A stretch of DNA of 64,000 nucleotides from Begonia masoniana (GCA_022432975.1 CM039514.1:12322810-12386809), one strand, 5' to 3'. Counted from the stretch's first letter, positions 23,309 to 35,343 are shown. Numbers and translations are program-made. Notes: generated from the sequence alone by a model not told the origin.

Positions 23309-24321
23309 CCTGTGAAGTAAATATCAGTCGCAATGCTGTTTTTGATGAGGAAGCCTCTTGGGATTGGAATACACAAGAGGAGGAGTGTGATTTCCTTCCA
23401 TACTTTGAAGGAGACGATGAAGATGAGCCAACTAGGGATGAAATGGGTGAAGTTTTGCCCATTCCAGCGTCACTCCGGTCGACCGTTCCATCGTCAGCTG
23501 AAGGCTTAGCACTAGGCAATGCATCGTCCATCGGAACGGAGGCATTCTCCAGCCATTCGGAGAATGAAATTGGCCCAAGAGGAACTCGAAGTCTACAAGA
23601 ACTTAATGAGGTAAATGAAAATCAAAATGACATAATACTCTATTGTCTACTTGGTGTTGTGAGCTCATTAGTTTCCAAGAAACCATTGCAAACAAAAAAT
23701 GGAAGGATGCAATAGATGAAGAGATTCGAGTGATAGAAAAAAACAACACATGGGAGTTGACCAATCTTCCAAAAGGGTACAAACCGATTGGAGTAAAATG
23801 GATATACAAGACAAAGAGAAAGGCCAATGGCGATGCTGAGAGGCACAAGGCGAGACTAGTGGTGAAAGGGTATAGTCAACGACGCTGCATCGACTATGAG
23901 AGGTATTTGCCCCCGTTGTTCGCCTTACAACTATTCGTTTGATTATTGCTTTGGCAGCCCATAATCATTAGAAGATACATCAAATGGATGTCAAATCGGC
24001 ATTCTTGAACAGAATTCTTGAGGAGGAGGTCTATGTGGAGCAGCCATTAGGTTATGAAGTCAATGGTGAAGAAGACAAAGTGCTTTGATTGAAGAAAGCT
24101 CTTTACGGTTTGAAGCAAGCACCGAGAGCATGGAATTCGAAGATTGACAAGTACTTTCAAGAGATGAAGTATATATAGTGTCCTAATGAGCATGCCCTCT
24201 ACATCAAAATGCAAGGTGAAAGCATACTAATCATTTTTTTATATGTCGATGATTTAGTATTTACCGGAAACGATCCTAGCTTGTTTGATGAGTTCAAAAG
24301 GGAGATGGCAAAGGAGTTTGA
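23309..24321 (+). pseudogene. Copia element 1: reverse transcriptase, first part
   Basis: It continues the polyprotein after the gypsy insertion: an acidic linker, then WKDAIDEEIRVIEKNNTWEL (~23700), GVKWIYKTKRKANGDAERHK and ARLVVKGYSQ, a damaged middle, and the catalytic FLYVDDLVF box at about 24236-24262. Stops and shifts break it. It is interrupted at 24321 by the solo LTR; the next residues resume at 26866 (FEMTDIGLMIYYLG). Confidence 0.9.
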
Positions 24322-24539
24322 TGTAGCGACCCTTACCCATATCCTAATTTACCGTATAAATTTTTTTTACCATCATACCCTTTTACTATTCTTGTAACTC
24401 TCATGACTTTTGAGCGGAATTAAAAGCGTAGACTAGATCGTTAAAGTCTTTCAGAAAATCGTTTAAAAACAAATCTTAAAAATCAATTAAATAAAACAAA
24501 TTAAACATATAAAACTATGAAACAGTGGAAACAGACAAA

Positions 24540-24810
24540 ACAGGGGCAAAAAGGGACAATCGTCCCCTAAATGCAGGGGCGATTGATCGCCCAAAACAGG
24601 CGATCGATCGCCTGTTAACAAAACTGAGGGGCGATCGATCGCCCTTCGGCGATCACACATTTTGCCGAGCGATCGCCTCTCCAGGCGATCGCTCAGCACA
24701 CGCCTTGGAATTTCTTCCAGGGCACGACCAAGGAGGGGAGATCGATCGTCCAAAACAGACGATCGATTGCCAAGCTCTCTGGAATTTTTCCAGAGAGCTC
24801 GGCTCCCCTT
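24540..24810. repeat. Cluster of GATCGATC palindromes and hairpins
   Basis: It includes a perfect 22-bp palindrome centred on CGATCGATCG (24595-24616), the 16-bp palindrome GGGCGATCGATCGCCC (24629-24644), a 12-bp stem GAGCGATCGCCT with a CTCC loop (24668-24695), and a 12-bp stem AGCTCTCTGGAA with a TTT loop (~24773-24799). Related units form a second cluster at 41090-41415 in an unrelated LTR. Confidence 0.85.
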
Positions 24811-25374
24811 TTTCCTTTCTTCATTCAATTTCCTGCATACTCCCTAACACTTAACCATTATTCTTATAACAACCTTCAACATAACAATTCTTTCCCTCCT
24901 ACGTACAATTCACGCTTCGCTAATCCCTCGTTTAACGACTCAAAACGCATTTTAAAACGTGGTACGACTGTATGAAAACAAACCGCGTGGATATGATTAA
25001 AAACCGAACATATCCCTATAAAGTAAATTACCAAGCATTTGCAAAACAAGTTTCCAAAACGTTTAAAAAAACTTCAAAACATAAACCCATCAACTATCCA
25101 GATTCCCAAACATCCTAATATGTTCAACTATACAGTTTTATCCAACTAAACTTACGCTTACTTCCCCACGGGTCAAATTGCGCACCGACTGCCCAGTACA
25201 CTCCCACGGGCCATCATTCGCCAACTGATTCATACGTCAGGCAGAAAAACTTCTTTCTCACCTGTTTCGAAACCACCTACACCATAGAAAACAGTCTGTG
25301 AGCTAAAGGCTCAGTAAATCTACATGAATGACAATGCATGCGATGCATATGTAGTTCATAAAACCGTGACATTC

Positions 25375-25640
25375 TTTTATCCTTTTCATTTACCCTTTTC
25401 GCTTTTCTTTTCATTTTTCTTTTCGTTTACCTTTTCGCTTTCCTTTTCGTTTACCTTTTCTTTTACCCTTTTCGTTTTCCTTTTCGTTTACCTTTTCGTT
25501 TACCTTTTCGTTTTCCTTTTCGTTTACCTTTTCGTTTACCTTTTCGTTTTCCTTTTCGTTTTCCTTTTCGTTTACCTTTTCGTTTACCCTTTTCGTTTTC
25601 CTTTTCGTTTACCTTTTCGTTTACCCTTTTCGTTTATCAT
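25375..25640. repeat. CCTTTTCGTTTA minisatellite
   Basis: About twenty head-to-tail units of 12 bp (CCTTTTCGTTTA or CCTTTTCGTTTT, with some one-base additions). It lies at the position in LTR D where the other LTRs carry their tandem arrays. The reading frame of Phe, Val, Tyr and Leu repeats across it is a by-product of the repeat. Confidence 0.93.
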
Positions 25641-26865
25641 GAAAATATGCATGGAAATACCTTTTCGTACCTTTTTCCAGAAACCATGATGCATGAATAT
25701 GTACGATGCCGTAATTAAAACTGAAGTATAAACAAGCAACAACTTAAACATTCAACAACTTAACTAAAACTAACTACCCAACCTATTACCCAACACATTC
25801 TACATCTCCAAGATCCTCAATCAACATTAAATCTTATGGTGTAGGCCAAATCGGCCAAAAGAGTCACGAAGATTTATCTCGCGTCCGTTGCAATGCTAGC
25901 TCCGTCCACGAGCGTGGTTCACCTAAGACAATTCACAACAATTATCATTAAAACGCGTTTGAACCGTTAACGTCCAAATTAATGAAATCCTAAACTAAAG
26001 AAGTTTCCTAAAATTCTAATTTAACTAATCGAGGTATTGTATCGAACAATTTACGCTCGATACCTCAAACCAGCATTAACGAGTTTTTCCAAAAATCTAA
26101 AAAATTCATCAAACCCTAACATTCGTCCTAAATCACTTAACTTCGTCCAATAACACTCCATACGTTCAATACATTCATAAATTCAGTAAACCTATCAATT
26201 TCAAAACAAAATCGCATTTTTAATGAAAACCTAAACGTAAACCCTAACGTTAAACAACCCAAAAACTACGAATAAACTTTTCAAAACCATAGAACCTTAC
26301 CTATAATCGAGTTTGGAGAAGAAAACGTGAAGAACGGAGATCAACCGGAGGAAGAACGGGAGACGGAAGTGAGAACGCCGTGAGAGGCGATAAAAATCGC
26401 CTGAGGGAGAGAGAGAGCACAGGGAGGAATCGCGTGAAAGTAGGAGAAGGAGACGAGAAAATGTGTGATTTAATTAAAAATTTGACTTGGCAATTACCTT
26501 TTTGCCCTTCTTTGATTTTCTATTTGTTTCGTCATTTGTTTCGTTATTTTAGCTAGCGATTCGGTTTCTCCAAATCTTCTTATTTCACCAATAAATCTGA
26601 CTTATTACTAGGGTTCTATTAAAACTATCCGTTTGCAAAACGGACCTCGTTTACTATTTTTATCAAAACGTCCTTTATATTACGAGAAACGTAATTCTCG
26701 TAATTTAGCGTTACAACCCCTAAAATTCCTGAAATTTTCTTAAAATCCTTATTAATTATTAGGATTATAACAACGCTCTTTGCTCGCAAAACAAGTTAAT
26801 TTGACATATTTACAAAATGCCATTATTTATTAGAATATTAAAATCCCGTAAAGCCGGGTGTTACA

Positions 26866-27748
26866 TTTGAAATGACAGATATTGGTCTCATGATTTACTA
26901 TCTTGGAATCGAGGTCAAACAATGTGAAGATGAGATTTTTATATCCCAAGAGGGCTATGCTAAAGAAGTGCTCAACATGTTCAACATGGTTCATGCTAAT
27001 CCGGTTGGAACATCGATGGAATGTGGAGTCAAAGTCACCAAGCAAGATAGAGGAGAGAAGGTAGATTCTACATATTTCAAAAGCTTGGTTGGAAGTTTGA
27101 GATACTTGACATGCACAAGACCGAATATTCTTTATTCGGTTGGAATCATCAGTCGATTTATGGAGGAGCCGACAACAACGCATTGCAAAATGACAAAGCG
27201 GATACTTCGCTACATCAAAGGGACGATTGGGTATGGTCTTTCCTATGTCTCTTCTAGCAACTTTGACATTGTTGGTCATTGTGATTGTGATAGTGATTGG
27301 AGTGGTGACTTGGATGATCGGAAGAGTACCAGGGTTTGTGTTTTTTATTGGTGAAATAGCGTTCACATGGATGTCAACAAAGCAACCCATAGTCACATTA
27401 TCAATATGCGAGGCGGAGTACGTCGCGACAACTTCATGTGTATGTCATGCAATTTGACTAAGAAACTTAGTAAAGGAATTGAAGTTTCAAATGGAAGGTC
27501 CAATGGAGATTTTTGTTGACAACAAATCGACCATTGTCTTAGCTAAAAATCCAGTGTTTCATGGGAGAAGCAAGAACATCGATACCTGATATCATTAAAT
27601 TCAGGATTGCGTTATGAAGAAAGAAGTGGAACTCAAATAAGTCAAGACACTAGACCAAGCGGCAAACATTTTCACAAAGCCCCTCAAGTTGAAAACTTTC
27701 ATCAAAATGAGGAGTTTGCTTGGTGTGACAAATCAAGTTTAAGGGGGG
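26866..27748 (+). pseudogene. Copia element 1: RT end and RNaseH
   Basis: It resumes with FEMTDIGLMIYYLGIEVKQ, then SLVGSLRYLTCTRPNILYSV and the RNaseH part (SDWSGDLDDRKST, then in other frames KNPVFHGRSK and NIFTKPLK). Stops and shifts lie after 27350. The purine tract AAGGGGGG (27741-27748) precedes the LTR. Confidence 0.9.
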
Positions 27749-28014
27749 TGTTGAGAAAATAAAATGTTTTGATATTAAACTTTATTTATGGCATTTAAGT
27801 TGTGTGTGTGGTTTTTGGTTGTATAACCGATAGTGTTTAACTTGGGAGTTTCTTTGTGGGTTTAGAAGTTATGAACATTTGGTGATATCTAAATTTTTGT
27901 AACTATTAGTATTTCCTGATTGTTTCTTTTGTAAGCCTATAAAGACGTGTTTAGTTGAATGGAAGTTTACTATTCTCCAACTATTGTCCTTTACGTTTTT
28001 TCTTTTTGCTAACA
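27749..28014 (+). repeat. 3' LTR of copia element 1
   Basis: 266 bp, TGTTGAGAAAAT to GCTAACA, followed by the target duplication ATCAG. It differs from the left LTR by base changes and a few short indels. Confidence 0.93.
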
Positions 28015-28187
28015 ATCAGAAGCTATATTCAAAAGAAGATTTCTATTGTAACCGCTTTTGGACGAGAAATTGTGTGGCATTAAAGCCCGATCATCGTAGG
28101 ACACATTGAAAGTTAATTTCTCTCGTAGTTGCTGCTATCATTGTTGTTGCGACGATAGTTTAGACAATATTTCCGTTGATTAAGTAG
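28015..28187 (+). pseudogene. DUF247 gene relic, C-terminal part
   Basis: It continues the gene cut at 16330: KLYSKEDFYCNRFWTRNC, then, after an in-frame TGA, KLISLVVAAIIVVATIV, a second stop (TAG), and TIFPLIK before the final stop at 28185-28187. A hydrophobic segment of about 18 residues close to the C-terminus is the usual DUF247 membrane anchor. The two internal stops lie where Trp and Gln would be expected, so the gene is dead. Confidence 0.6.
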
Positions 28188-28329
28188 TTAGAAATGTTTG
28201 ATTAACATAGATCTCTAGTTGTCTTTTTATTCTTTGTGGTTTTTTTCATGGCCTAACAAAAATTTATTTTAGTTTTGGTTGACTATATCTTTGGCTAGCT
28301 TATTGTTTTAGCTAAATGTGAATTGCACT

Positions 28330-29150
28330 TTTTAGGTAAAAGTTGACGAGATTATTGGGGTGAGAAGATAAAATTGAATTGTTTTTTGTATTTTCTATTT
28401 GGTGTGATTATGGATGTTCTATGAGTTGTTTGAAATGTCTCATTTTGTTATCTTTTTTTTATTGCTTTTGCTTTATTTTGACATATTTTTTCAAAGATTT
28501 CACACATTAAATATTGCATAGTGTGAAGTTTACAGAAAGAAAAATACAATTCAATATTTCTTTTTGAAGAAAAATATTTTTTGTTTAATTGCAAAAGAAT
28601 GCACAACATGAGATAAAAAGTAGAAATATCATAAAAAGGGTGGATATGGATTTATGGTTTTCTTTTTATTATTTGTCTTTATTTTCTTGACTTATCAAAC
28701 GGTTGTTTTAGTTTTGGGTTTGACTCGCGTGTAATTCTAGTTAAATGTGAATTACACTTTCTATGTGAATGTTGACAACATTATTGGGATGAGAAGATAA
28801 AATTGAATTGTTTTTTGTATTCTCCATTTGTTGTGATTATATATGTTCTAAGAGTTATTCAATGTCACTTTTTGGTATCTATTTTGTTTATTGGTTTTGC
28901 TTTATTTTGACATATATTTTTTCAAAGATTTTACACATTGCATATTGCATAGTGAGAAATTTACCGAAAGAAAAATACATTTCAACATATCCTTTAGAAG
29001 TAAAATATTGTTCGTTTAACCGCATAATAACCCACAACATGAGATAAAAAGTAGAAATGTGCAAAAAAAAAAAAAGATGGATATGGATTTATACCTTCTA
29101 CTGAATCTTGTCATTTGAGCACTAAATTTACGAAAAATAGTGTTTATGGT
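28330..29150. repeat. Diverged tandem duplication, unit ~420 bp
   Basis: Two copies begin near 28330 and 28760 with ATTGGGGTGAGAAGATAAAA and ATTGGGATGAGAAGATAAAA, and share CACAACATGAGATAAAAAG near their ends. A third partial copy lies at 47072-47290. AT-rich, non-coding. It sits just downstream of the DUF247 relic. Confidence 0.75.
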
Positions 29151-29939
29151 AGCATGTGTAACGCCCCCGAACCCACCCTGGCTCGGTGCGCTACTTTGCT
29201 AACCAATCCCACATTAAAACATAATTTAAAATAAAATTGACACAGCAAAATTTAAAGCTAAGTCCCTCAAAACTCTCTTACATCGTATCTAGCTGCCTAA
29301 ACTCACTAATTTCCCTTAATCCTAACCTTTTAGCACCACGGCGTCCTTCCCGAAAATTTCGACAAAGTAACGCCTGTAAATGGCGCCTCCAAAATGCTAG
29401 GCACCTGCAATAAATTAATCCCAACCAGATCCAGAATATTCTTATCCATCTAACCAACCTACGAAATCTCCAACAGCAGTAAAGAGGGAAACTAAAATAT
29501 TAACATCCCTAAGTGAAGAAAGTCCACAGTACAGGGCGACACGTCACCCTTAACTATGACTATAAACAACAACGTAAAATAGCTATACCGTAACTCTCAA
29601 AACATCAACCAAAAAGAAAGTTACGCATTCCCATCATTTCTACAAACAGACATTTACAACAAACTACCAAAAGACAAAGCCCACATTCCCCCGAAGACCA
29701 TGGTCGAGACGCCCCGACAACTGCCCGCACCGGCGTGCCTCGTGTGCCACCGACTGCCGCCTAATCCTGGCTTCCTCGTCTAGCTCACCTGTAACCGCGT
29801 CGTTACCTACACCACAGAACACACACACACACACGTAAGCTTACGCTTAGCAATTAGGGAATAACAAAGATAAACATACACAATACACAGCCCACACAAC
29901 CCTAACACAAGTCTAAATCTAGTTCTCAAGAGGTATTTC

Positions 29940-30261
29940 TATCTGAGTCTCGCTCCCCAAGATGACACTAACCCATCACCTAGTCCACATGCAGATCCAT
30001 CCGAGTCTCGCTCCCAAGATGGCCCTGCATATCCATCCGAGTCTCGCTCCCAAGAGGACACTACCCAATCACATCTGAGTCTCGCTCCCAAGATGCGTAT
30101 CCATCCGAGTCTTGCTCCCAAGATGGCACTAACCCATCACCTAGTCCACATGCAGATCCATCTGAGTCTCGCTCCCAAGATGGCCCTACATATCCATCCG
30201 AGTCTCGCTCTCAAGAGGACACTACCCAATCACATCTGAGTCTCGCTCCCAAGATGCGTAT
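29940..30261. repeat. GAGTCTCGCTCCCAAGATGG array (left half)
   Basis: Core units of about 20 bp, GAGTCTCGCTCCCAAGATGG, recur every 30-60 bp with variable spacers (ATCCATCC, CACTAACCCATCACC, AGGACACTACCCAATCACA). The array continues at 33961-34180 beyond the nested LTR, which duplicated the CGTAT of one unit. Confidence 0.9.
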
Positions 30262-31567
30262 TGTAACGCCCCCGAACCCACCCTGGCTCGGAGCGCTACT
30301 TTTCTCACTAATCCCACGTTAAAGCTTAATTTAAAATAACATTGACATAGCTGTCTAGACTTCCTAATTTCCCTAAATCCTAACCTTGAAGCACCACGGC
30401 GTACTTCCCGAAAATTTCGGCAAAGTAACGCCTGAAAATAGCGCCTCCAAAATGCTAAGTACCTGCACACAGCCCAATCTCAACCAAATCCAGAATACCT
30501 ATACTCAACTATCCAACATACGAAATGAGAAATCTCCAAATAGCAGTAAAGAAGGAAACTAAAGAGGGAAACTGAAATACAAACATTCCTAAGTGGAGAA
30601 AGTCCACAGTACAGGGCGACACATCACCCTTAACTATGATTATACACACCAAATACAAATAGCTATGCAATAACTCTAAAACCAAATAGACAACTCTACA
30701 AACCACCAAAATAATTGTAAATTATACACGACCCCAAAATACTGTTTCACCCACGTCTTTCCGAAGACCATGGTCGAGACGCCCCGACAACTGCCCGCAC
30801 CGGCACGCCCCGTGCATCTCCGACTGCTCCCAAGTCCTGGCTGACTCACATAGCTCACCTGTACCCGCGTCGTTACCTACACCACAGAACACACACACAC
30901 ACGTAAGCTTACGCTTAGCAAGTAGGGAGTAACAAATAATAACAAGAAGAATACACACACTACCCTACTCTAACACAACAACACAACACCCCTCGACCCA
31001 ACAACTCAACACAAAGATACAACACCACCCAATGCAACTCAACAAACTGACTCAACATAACACGACAACACACAGTGCAATCAACCTAACACATGCAGTT
31101 TCTATCACTCAGTTGTGCTTATTTGCTGTTCGTTGCTTTACTCTTGCTTTAATCTTTCTTAAGCTGTGTGGAACGAGTTGGCACACATCCCATAACCGTC
31201 TAGGATGGCCACACTCGAACCACCATCCTTCATAGAGTACCCCTCGGGGTGCTACTACCAGCAACCTTATCCCGACAAGACACACTATTTAGGATTATAT
31301 GTCTTAGCCAACCGTCTCTTATAGAGTACCCCTCGGGGTGCTACTACCAGCAACCTCATCCCGACAAGGCACCTATTCGAGATGCAATACAAGTTTTAAC
31401 AGGCCCTCTCTCATAGGGTACCCCTCGGGGTGCCACTGCAAGCACCTCATCCCGACAAGGCACACTATTTGAGATCTCAAGTTCCTTCGGGGTGCCACTG
31501 CAAGCACTGTATCCCGACAAGGAACATATTATCTGATTACGTTCACCCTCACAATGCCAACTATAGG

Positions 31568-32580
31568 CACCTATTCGAGATGCAATACAAGTTTTAACAG
31601 GCCCTCTCTCATAGGGTACCCCTCGGGGTGCTACTACCAGCAACCTCATCCCGACAAGGCACCTATTCGAGATGCAATACAAGTTTTAACAGGCCCTCTC
31701 TCATAGGGTACCCCTCGGGGTGCTACTACCAGCAACCTCATCCCGACAAGGCACCTATTCGAGATGCAATACAAGTTTTAACAGGCCCTCTCTCATAGGG
31801 TACCCCTCGGGGTGCTACTACCAGCAACCTCATCCCGACAAGGCACCTATTCGAGATGCAATACAAGTTTTAACAGGCCCTCTCTCATAGGGTACCCCTC
31901 GGGGTGCTACTACCAGCAACCTCATCCCGACAAGGCACCTATTCGAGATGCAATACAAGTTTTAACAGGCCCTCTCTCATAGGGTACCCCTCGGGGTGCT
32001 ACTACCAGCAACCTCATCCCGACAAGGCACCTATTCGAGATGCAATACAAGTTTTAACAGGCCCTCTCTCATAGGGTACCCCTCGGGGTGCTACTACCAG
32101 CAACCTCATCCCGACAAGGCACCTATTCGAGATGCAATACAAGTTTTAACAGGCCCTCTCTCATAGGGTACCCCTCGGGGTGCTACTACCAGCAACCTCA
32201 TCCCGACAAGGCACCTATTCGAGATGCAATACAAGTTTTAACAGGCCCTCTCTCATAGGGTACCCCTCGGGGTGCTACTACCAGCAACCTCATCCCGACA
32301 AGGCACCTATTCGAGATGCAATACAAGTTTTAACAGGCCCTCTCTCATAGGGTACCCCTCGGGGTGCTACTACCAGCAACCTCATCCCGACAAGGCACCT
32401 ATTCGAGATGCAATACAAGTTTTAACAGGCCCTCTCTCATAGGGTACCCCTCGGGGTGCTACTACCAGCAACCTCATCCCGACAAGGCACCTATTCGAGA
32501 TGCAATACAAGTTTTAACAGGCCCTCTCTCATAGGGTACCCCTCGGGGTGCTACTACCAGCAACCTTCAAATATGCCATA
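31568..32580. repeat. 92-bp minisatellite, about 11 near-identical units
   Basis: The marker AAGTTTTAACAGGCCCTCTC occurs at 31589 and then every 92 bases to 32509. Each unit also holds ACCCCTCGGGGTGCTACTAC and CATCCCGACAAGGCACC. Units look identical or nearly so. A diverged unit group (31225-31560, with TGCCACTGCAAGCAC variants) lies beside it. It is the same unit family as the three copies in LTR B1 on the other strand. Confidence 0.96.
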
Positions 32581-33635
32581 CCGAACAAAACGACCAACAC
32601 AACGCCAAATGAAACAACCAACACAACGCCAAATGAAACAACCAGCACATCAACAACAAATAACCAACAAGGAAGACGGCCAAACAACAAACAAATAAAT
32701 CCTACCGTTCCGTGGTGTAGGCCCGAAGGCAAAACAAACGTCCTCTACTTACCTGAACTCTGGCACCGCACTTACTCGCTTTGGCTATGTAAATTCTCCA
32801 CTCGGTAACCTATCACATTCACAAAAGTCACTTAAGCATCACAATTCACTTCTAAAGAATATTTAAGCTAACTCTAACTACAATTATTCAAACTTCATTC
32901 AAATTAAGCCTACATTCACCCACCAATTACTCTCAAACTACTATTTCTAGCCTAATCCAACAAAAACCTAACGAAATGGGCCGCTAATTTGGGTTCGGTA
33001 AAAATCGACCCGAAAACTTCAAACGCGCGTAACTTTTACGTCGGTTATCGGAATCTAACGATTCCAGCGGCCACGTACTCCTCTAATAACCTATTTTAAC
33101 CAGTCAAAAGGAATTTCAAAACAAATAACCCTAGCTAGGTCAATTAACAGAAAACCCGAACTGCCCCTTAACCGGAAATTTCACCATTTCCGATTTTCCA
33201 TCAAATTCCACTCATTTTCTCACCAATCAACCACTTATACGCTCAATTAACCTAAACTAACACAAATTAGGGTTTCCAAATCCAGAAACCCGAAATGCCC
33301 AATTCGGGCTTGCTGGATTTTTGCCAAATCCGAGCTTCCCGATGCTCGGCAATCTTTGCCGGCATTAAGCTCGGCAAGATGACGCCGAGAACATCCAAAA
33401 ACGACCGGCGATCGGAGCCCTAGCAGCTCGGCGATCCCCGGCCTAAAATCGAACCGAAACAGGGCACAGAAAATTGAACATACCGTGCGGTTTTGTGCGC
33501 GGAAACGGGCCGGAAATGGCAGCCCTGGCTGCGCCGCCGACGTCTGGCCGGAGAACGCCGGAGTCGCCGGTGGTTTGAATGGCGATCGTCGCTCGCGTCC
33601 CTCCTTCGCCGCTCGGGTGCTCGGGTTCGAGCTCG

Positions 33636-33659
33636 AACAGATAGCTTCGGCTATCTGTT
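33636..33659. other. Hairpin at the predicted leader start of LTR B2
   Basis: A perfect 10-bp stem AACAGATAGC / GCTATCTGTT with a TTCG loop, next to a TATATAA-type, TAATAA-rich stretch (33673-33707). Reading on the minus strand, the TATA-like sequence comes first and the hairpin follows about 20 bases later. Hairpins of different sequence occupy the same place at 35278-35306 and 46700-46731. Confidence 0.75.
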
Positions 33660-35277
33660 TGTTGTTTTTTTTTATATAATAATAATAATAATAATAATAA
33701 TACATTAAAACTAACATTAATAACAATAATACCATTTTGCCCTTCCAAAATTCCGTTAAATCCCGTCCTTAATTTATAAATTTCGTAAATTGACTCTCAT
33801 CCCGTACCCAGCTTAATTTACTCCAATTAATAAACCAATTAGTTTAACCAACTTACTCACTTTTCTTTTAATTAAATAAAAACAACTATTTATTAAATAA
33901 CTACCTTATCCATTTATTCTCTCAAATTTCCTTTAAAAAAAACCTGGGTGTTACACGTATCCATCCGAGTCTCGCTCCCAAGATGGCCCTAATCCTCCGA
34001 GTCTCGCTCCCAAGAGGATACTACCCATTCACATCTGAGTCTCGCTCCTAAGATGCGTATACATCCGAGTCTCACTCCCAAGATGCCCTAACCCTCCGAG
34101 TCTCGCTCCATACTACCCATTCACATCTGAGTCTCGCTCCCAAGATGCGTATCCATCCGAGTCTCGCTCCCAAGATGGCCCTACACTATTCTCTTTACCT
34201 TTCAAGCTCTCACTACCCCTTTTTACATTTCTAACTCAACGCCACACAAACCAATACACGACAAAGCAATCATCGAACACAAAGCAATCACCGAACAAAA
34301 TAAAGAACAAAGCATCCACTCAAACAAAATACAATACAAAGCAACGAAATAACCAACCAAACAATGCAATACTCAAACACCAATTGGAATAAACAACCAA
34401 ACAACAACCAAATAAAGCAAACAAATAATTCCCTACCGTTCCATGGTATAGGCCCGAAGGCAAAACACAAGCATTCCACTACTTACCTGGCGTCCTAGCC
34501 CACTGAGGATGCTCGGTTCCATGACCACCTACGGCTCGACCTACGACAAATATTCAAACTTCATTAACATCAAGCCTACATTCACCAATTACTCTCAAAC
34601 TACTATTTCTAGCCTAATCCAACTAAAACCTAACTAACGGGCCACTAATTTGGGTTCGGTAAAAATCGACCCGAAACTTCAAACGTGCATAACTTTTGCA
34701 TCGGTTATCGAAATTGAACGATTCCGGCGGCCACGTACTCCTCTAATAACCTATTTTAACCTGCCAAAAGAAATTTTAAAACAAACGACCATAGCTAGGT
34801 CAAAAAGCAGAAAACCCAAATCTGCCCTTACCCGGAATTTTCTCTATTTTGATTTTTCATCAATTCTCACCAAATTCCTCACCAATCAACCATGTTTAGC
34901 CTCAATTAACATAATCCAACCAAAAATCCCGAGAATACACAGCAAAACTCAAAATGCCCGAAGAGGGCTTACTGATTTTTTGCCCACAAAGGGCTCTCCA
35001 CTGCCAGGCAACGATTGCCAGCATAATGTTCGGCAAACTCAGACCAAGTCCGCCCAAAAACGGCTGGTGATCGGAGCTCTAGCAGCTCGGCGACCCACGG
35101 CCTCGAACAGTGCCGAAAACAGGGCAAAAAGAGAACTTACCCGTCGGTTGTGCGCGGTGACAGGCCAGAAATAGCTCATCGCCGACGTCTGGCCGGAGAA
35201 CGTCGGTAGTCGTCGGCGATTGCTCCGTCGATCGTCGCCCTAGCCCTCCCCTGTTGTGCGACTCATGGCCGCGAAGA

Positions 35278-35343
35278 AACTGAATGGCTTCGATAGCCAT
35301 TCAGTTGTTTTAAAAGAAAACATAAAATGTTTTCTTTTAAAAC
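35278..35343. other. Two long hairpins at the predicted leader start of LTR B3
   Basis: The first has a perfect 12-bp stem AACTGAATGGCT / AGCCATTCAGTT with a 5-base loop (35278-35306). The second has a perfect 17-bp stem GTTTTAAAAGAAAACAT and its complement with a 3-base loop (35307-35343). A TAATAATAATAA run follows. Confidence 0.75.

Larger units (their letters stand above)
24322..26865 (-). mobile_element. Solo LTR, gypsy family D, in copia element 1
   Basis: 2544 bp between TTTGA (24317-24321) and TTTGA (26866-26870). Ends are TGTAGCGACC and GGGTGTTACA; comparison with the other LTRs sets minus orientation. No internal domain is present, so it is a solo LTR. It holds a palindrome cluster (24540-24810), a TTTTCGTTTACC array (25375-25640), arms CCTACACCATAGAA at 25276 and CTTATGGTGTAGG at 25833-25845 (11 bp paired), and a small hairpin AGGCGAT-AAAA-ATCGCCT near 26387. 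Confidence 0.93.
16331..28014 (+). mobile_element. Complete Ty1/copia element 1 with two nested insertions
   Basis: It is flanked by the 5-bp duplication ATCAG (16326-16330 and 28015-28019). LTRs are 16331-16589 and 27749-28014, with TGTTGAG...GCTAACA ends. A Met-tRNA-type primer site (GTGGTATAGAGCG) follows the left LTR, and the purine tract AAGGGGGG precedes the right one. Removing the gypsy element (18785-23308) and the solo LTR (24322-26865) leaves about 4.6 kb, the usual copia size. The coding sequence is full of stops. It is inserted in the DUF247 gene, so that gene was already present when element 1 arrived, and the two inner insertions are younger. Confidence 0.95.
30262..33955 (-). 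mobile_element. Solo LTR family B (B2) with 92-bp satellite
   Basis: 3694 bp flanked by CGTAT (30257-30261 and 33956-33960). Ends are TGTAACGCCCCCGAACCC and ACCTGGGTGTTACA. Arms CCTACACCACAGAAC (30876-30890) and GTTCCGTGGTGTAGG (32707-32721) pair fully, with one G-U. Between the arms are the 92-bp array and a short ACAACGCCAAATGAAACAACC repeat (~32590-32650). Near 33636 are a tetraloop hairpin and a TAATAA microsatellite. No internal coding region. Confidence 0.95.

Noticed and set aside
24487..24854. Open frames rich in Asp-Arg on both strands
   Set aside because: They are by-products of the GATCGATC palindromes.
25324..25689. Open frame of Phe, Leu, Val and Tyr repeats resembling a membrane protein
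   Set aside because: It is a translation of the CCTTTTCGTTTA minisatellite.
31568..32580. Regular repeats resembling a CRISPR array
   Set aside because: The units are contiguous 92-bp copies without unique spacers, inside a plant LTR with target duplication.
33247..33748. GC-rich open frames in LTR B2, also seen near 35079 and 46447
   Set aside because: They lie in the LTR leader region and are not conserved as proteins among the three copies; poly-Tyr and poly-Leu parts come from a microsatellite.
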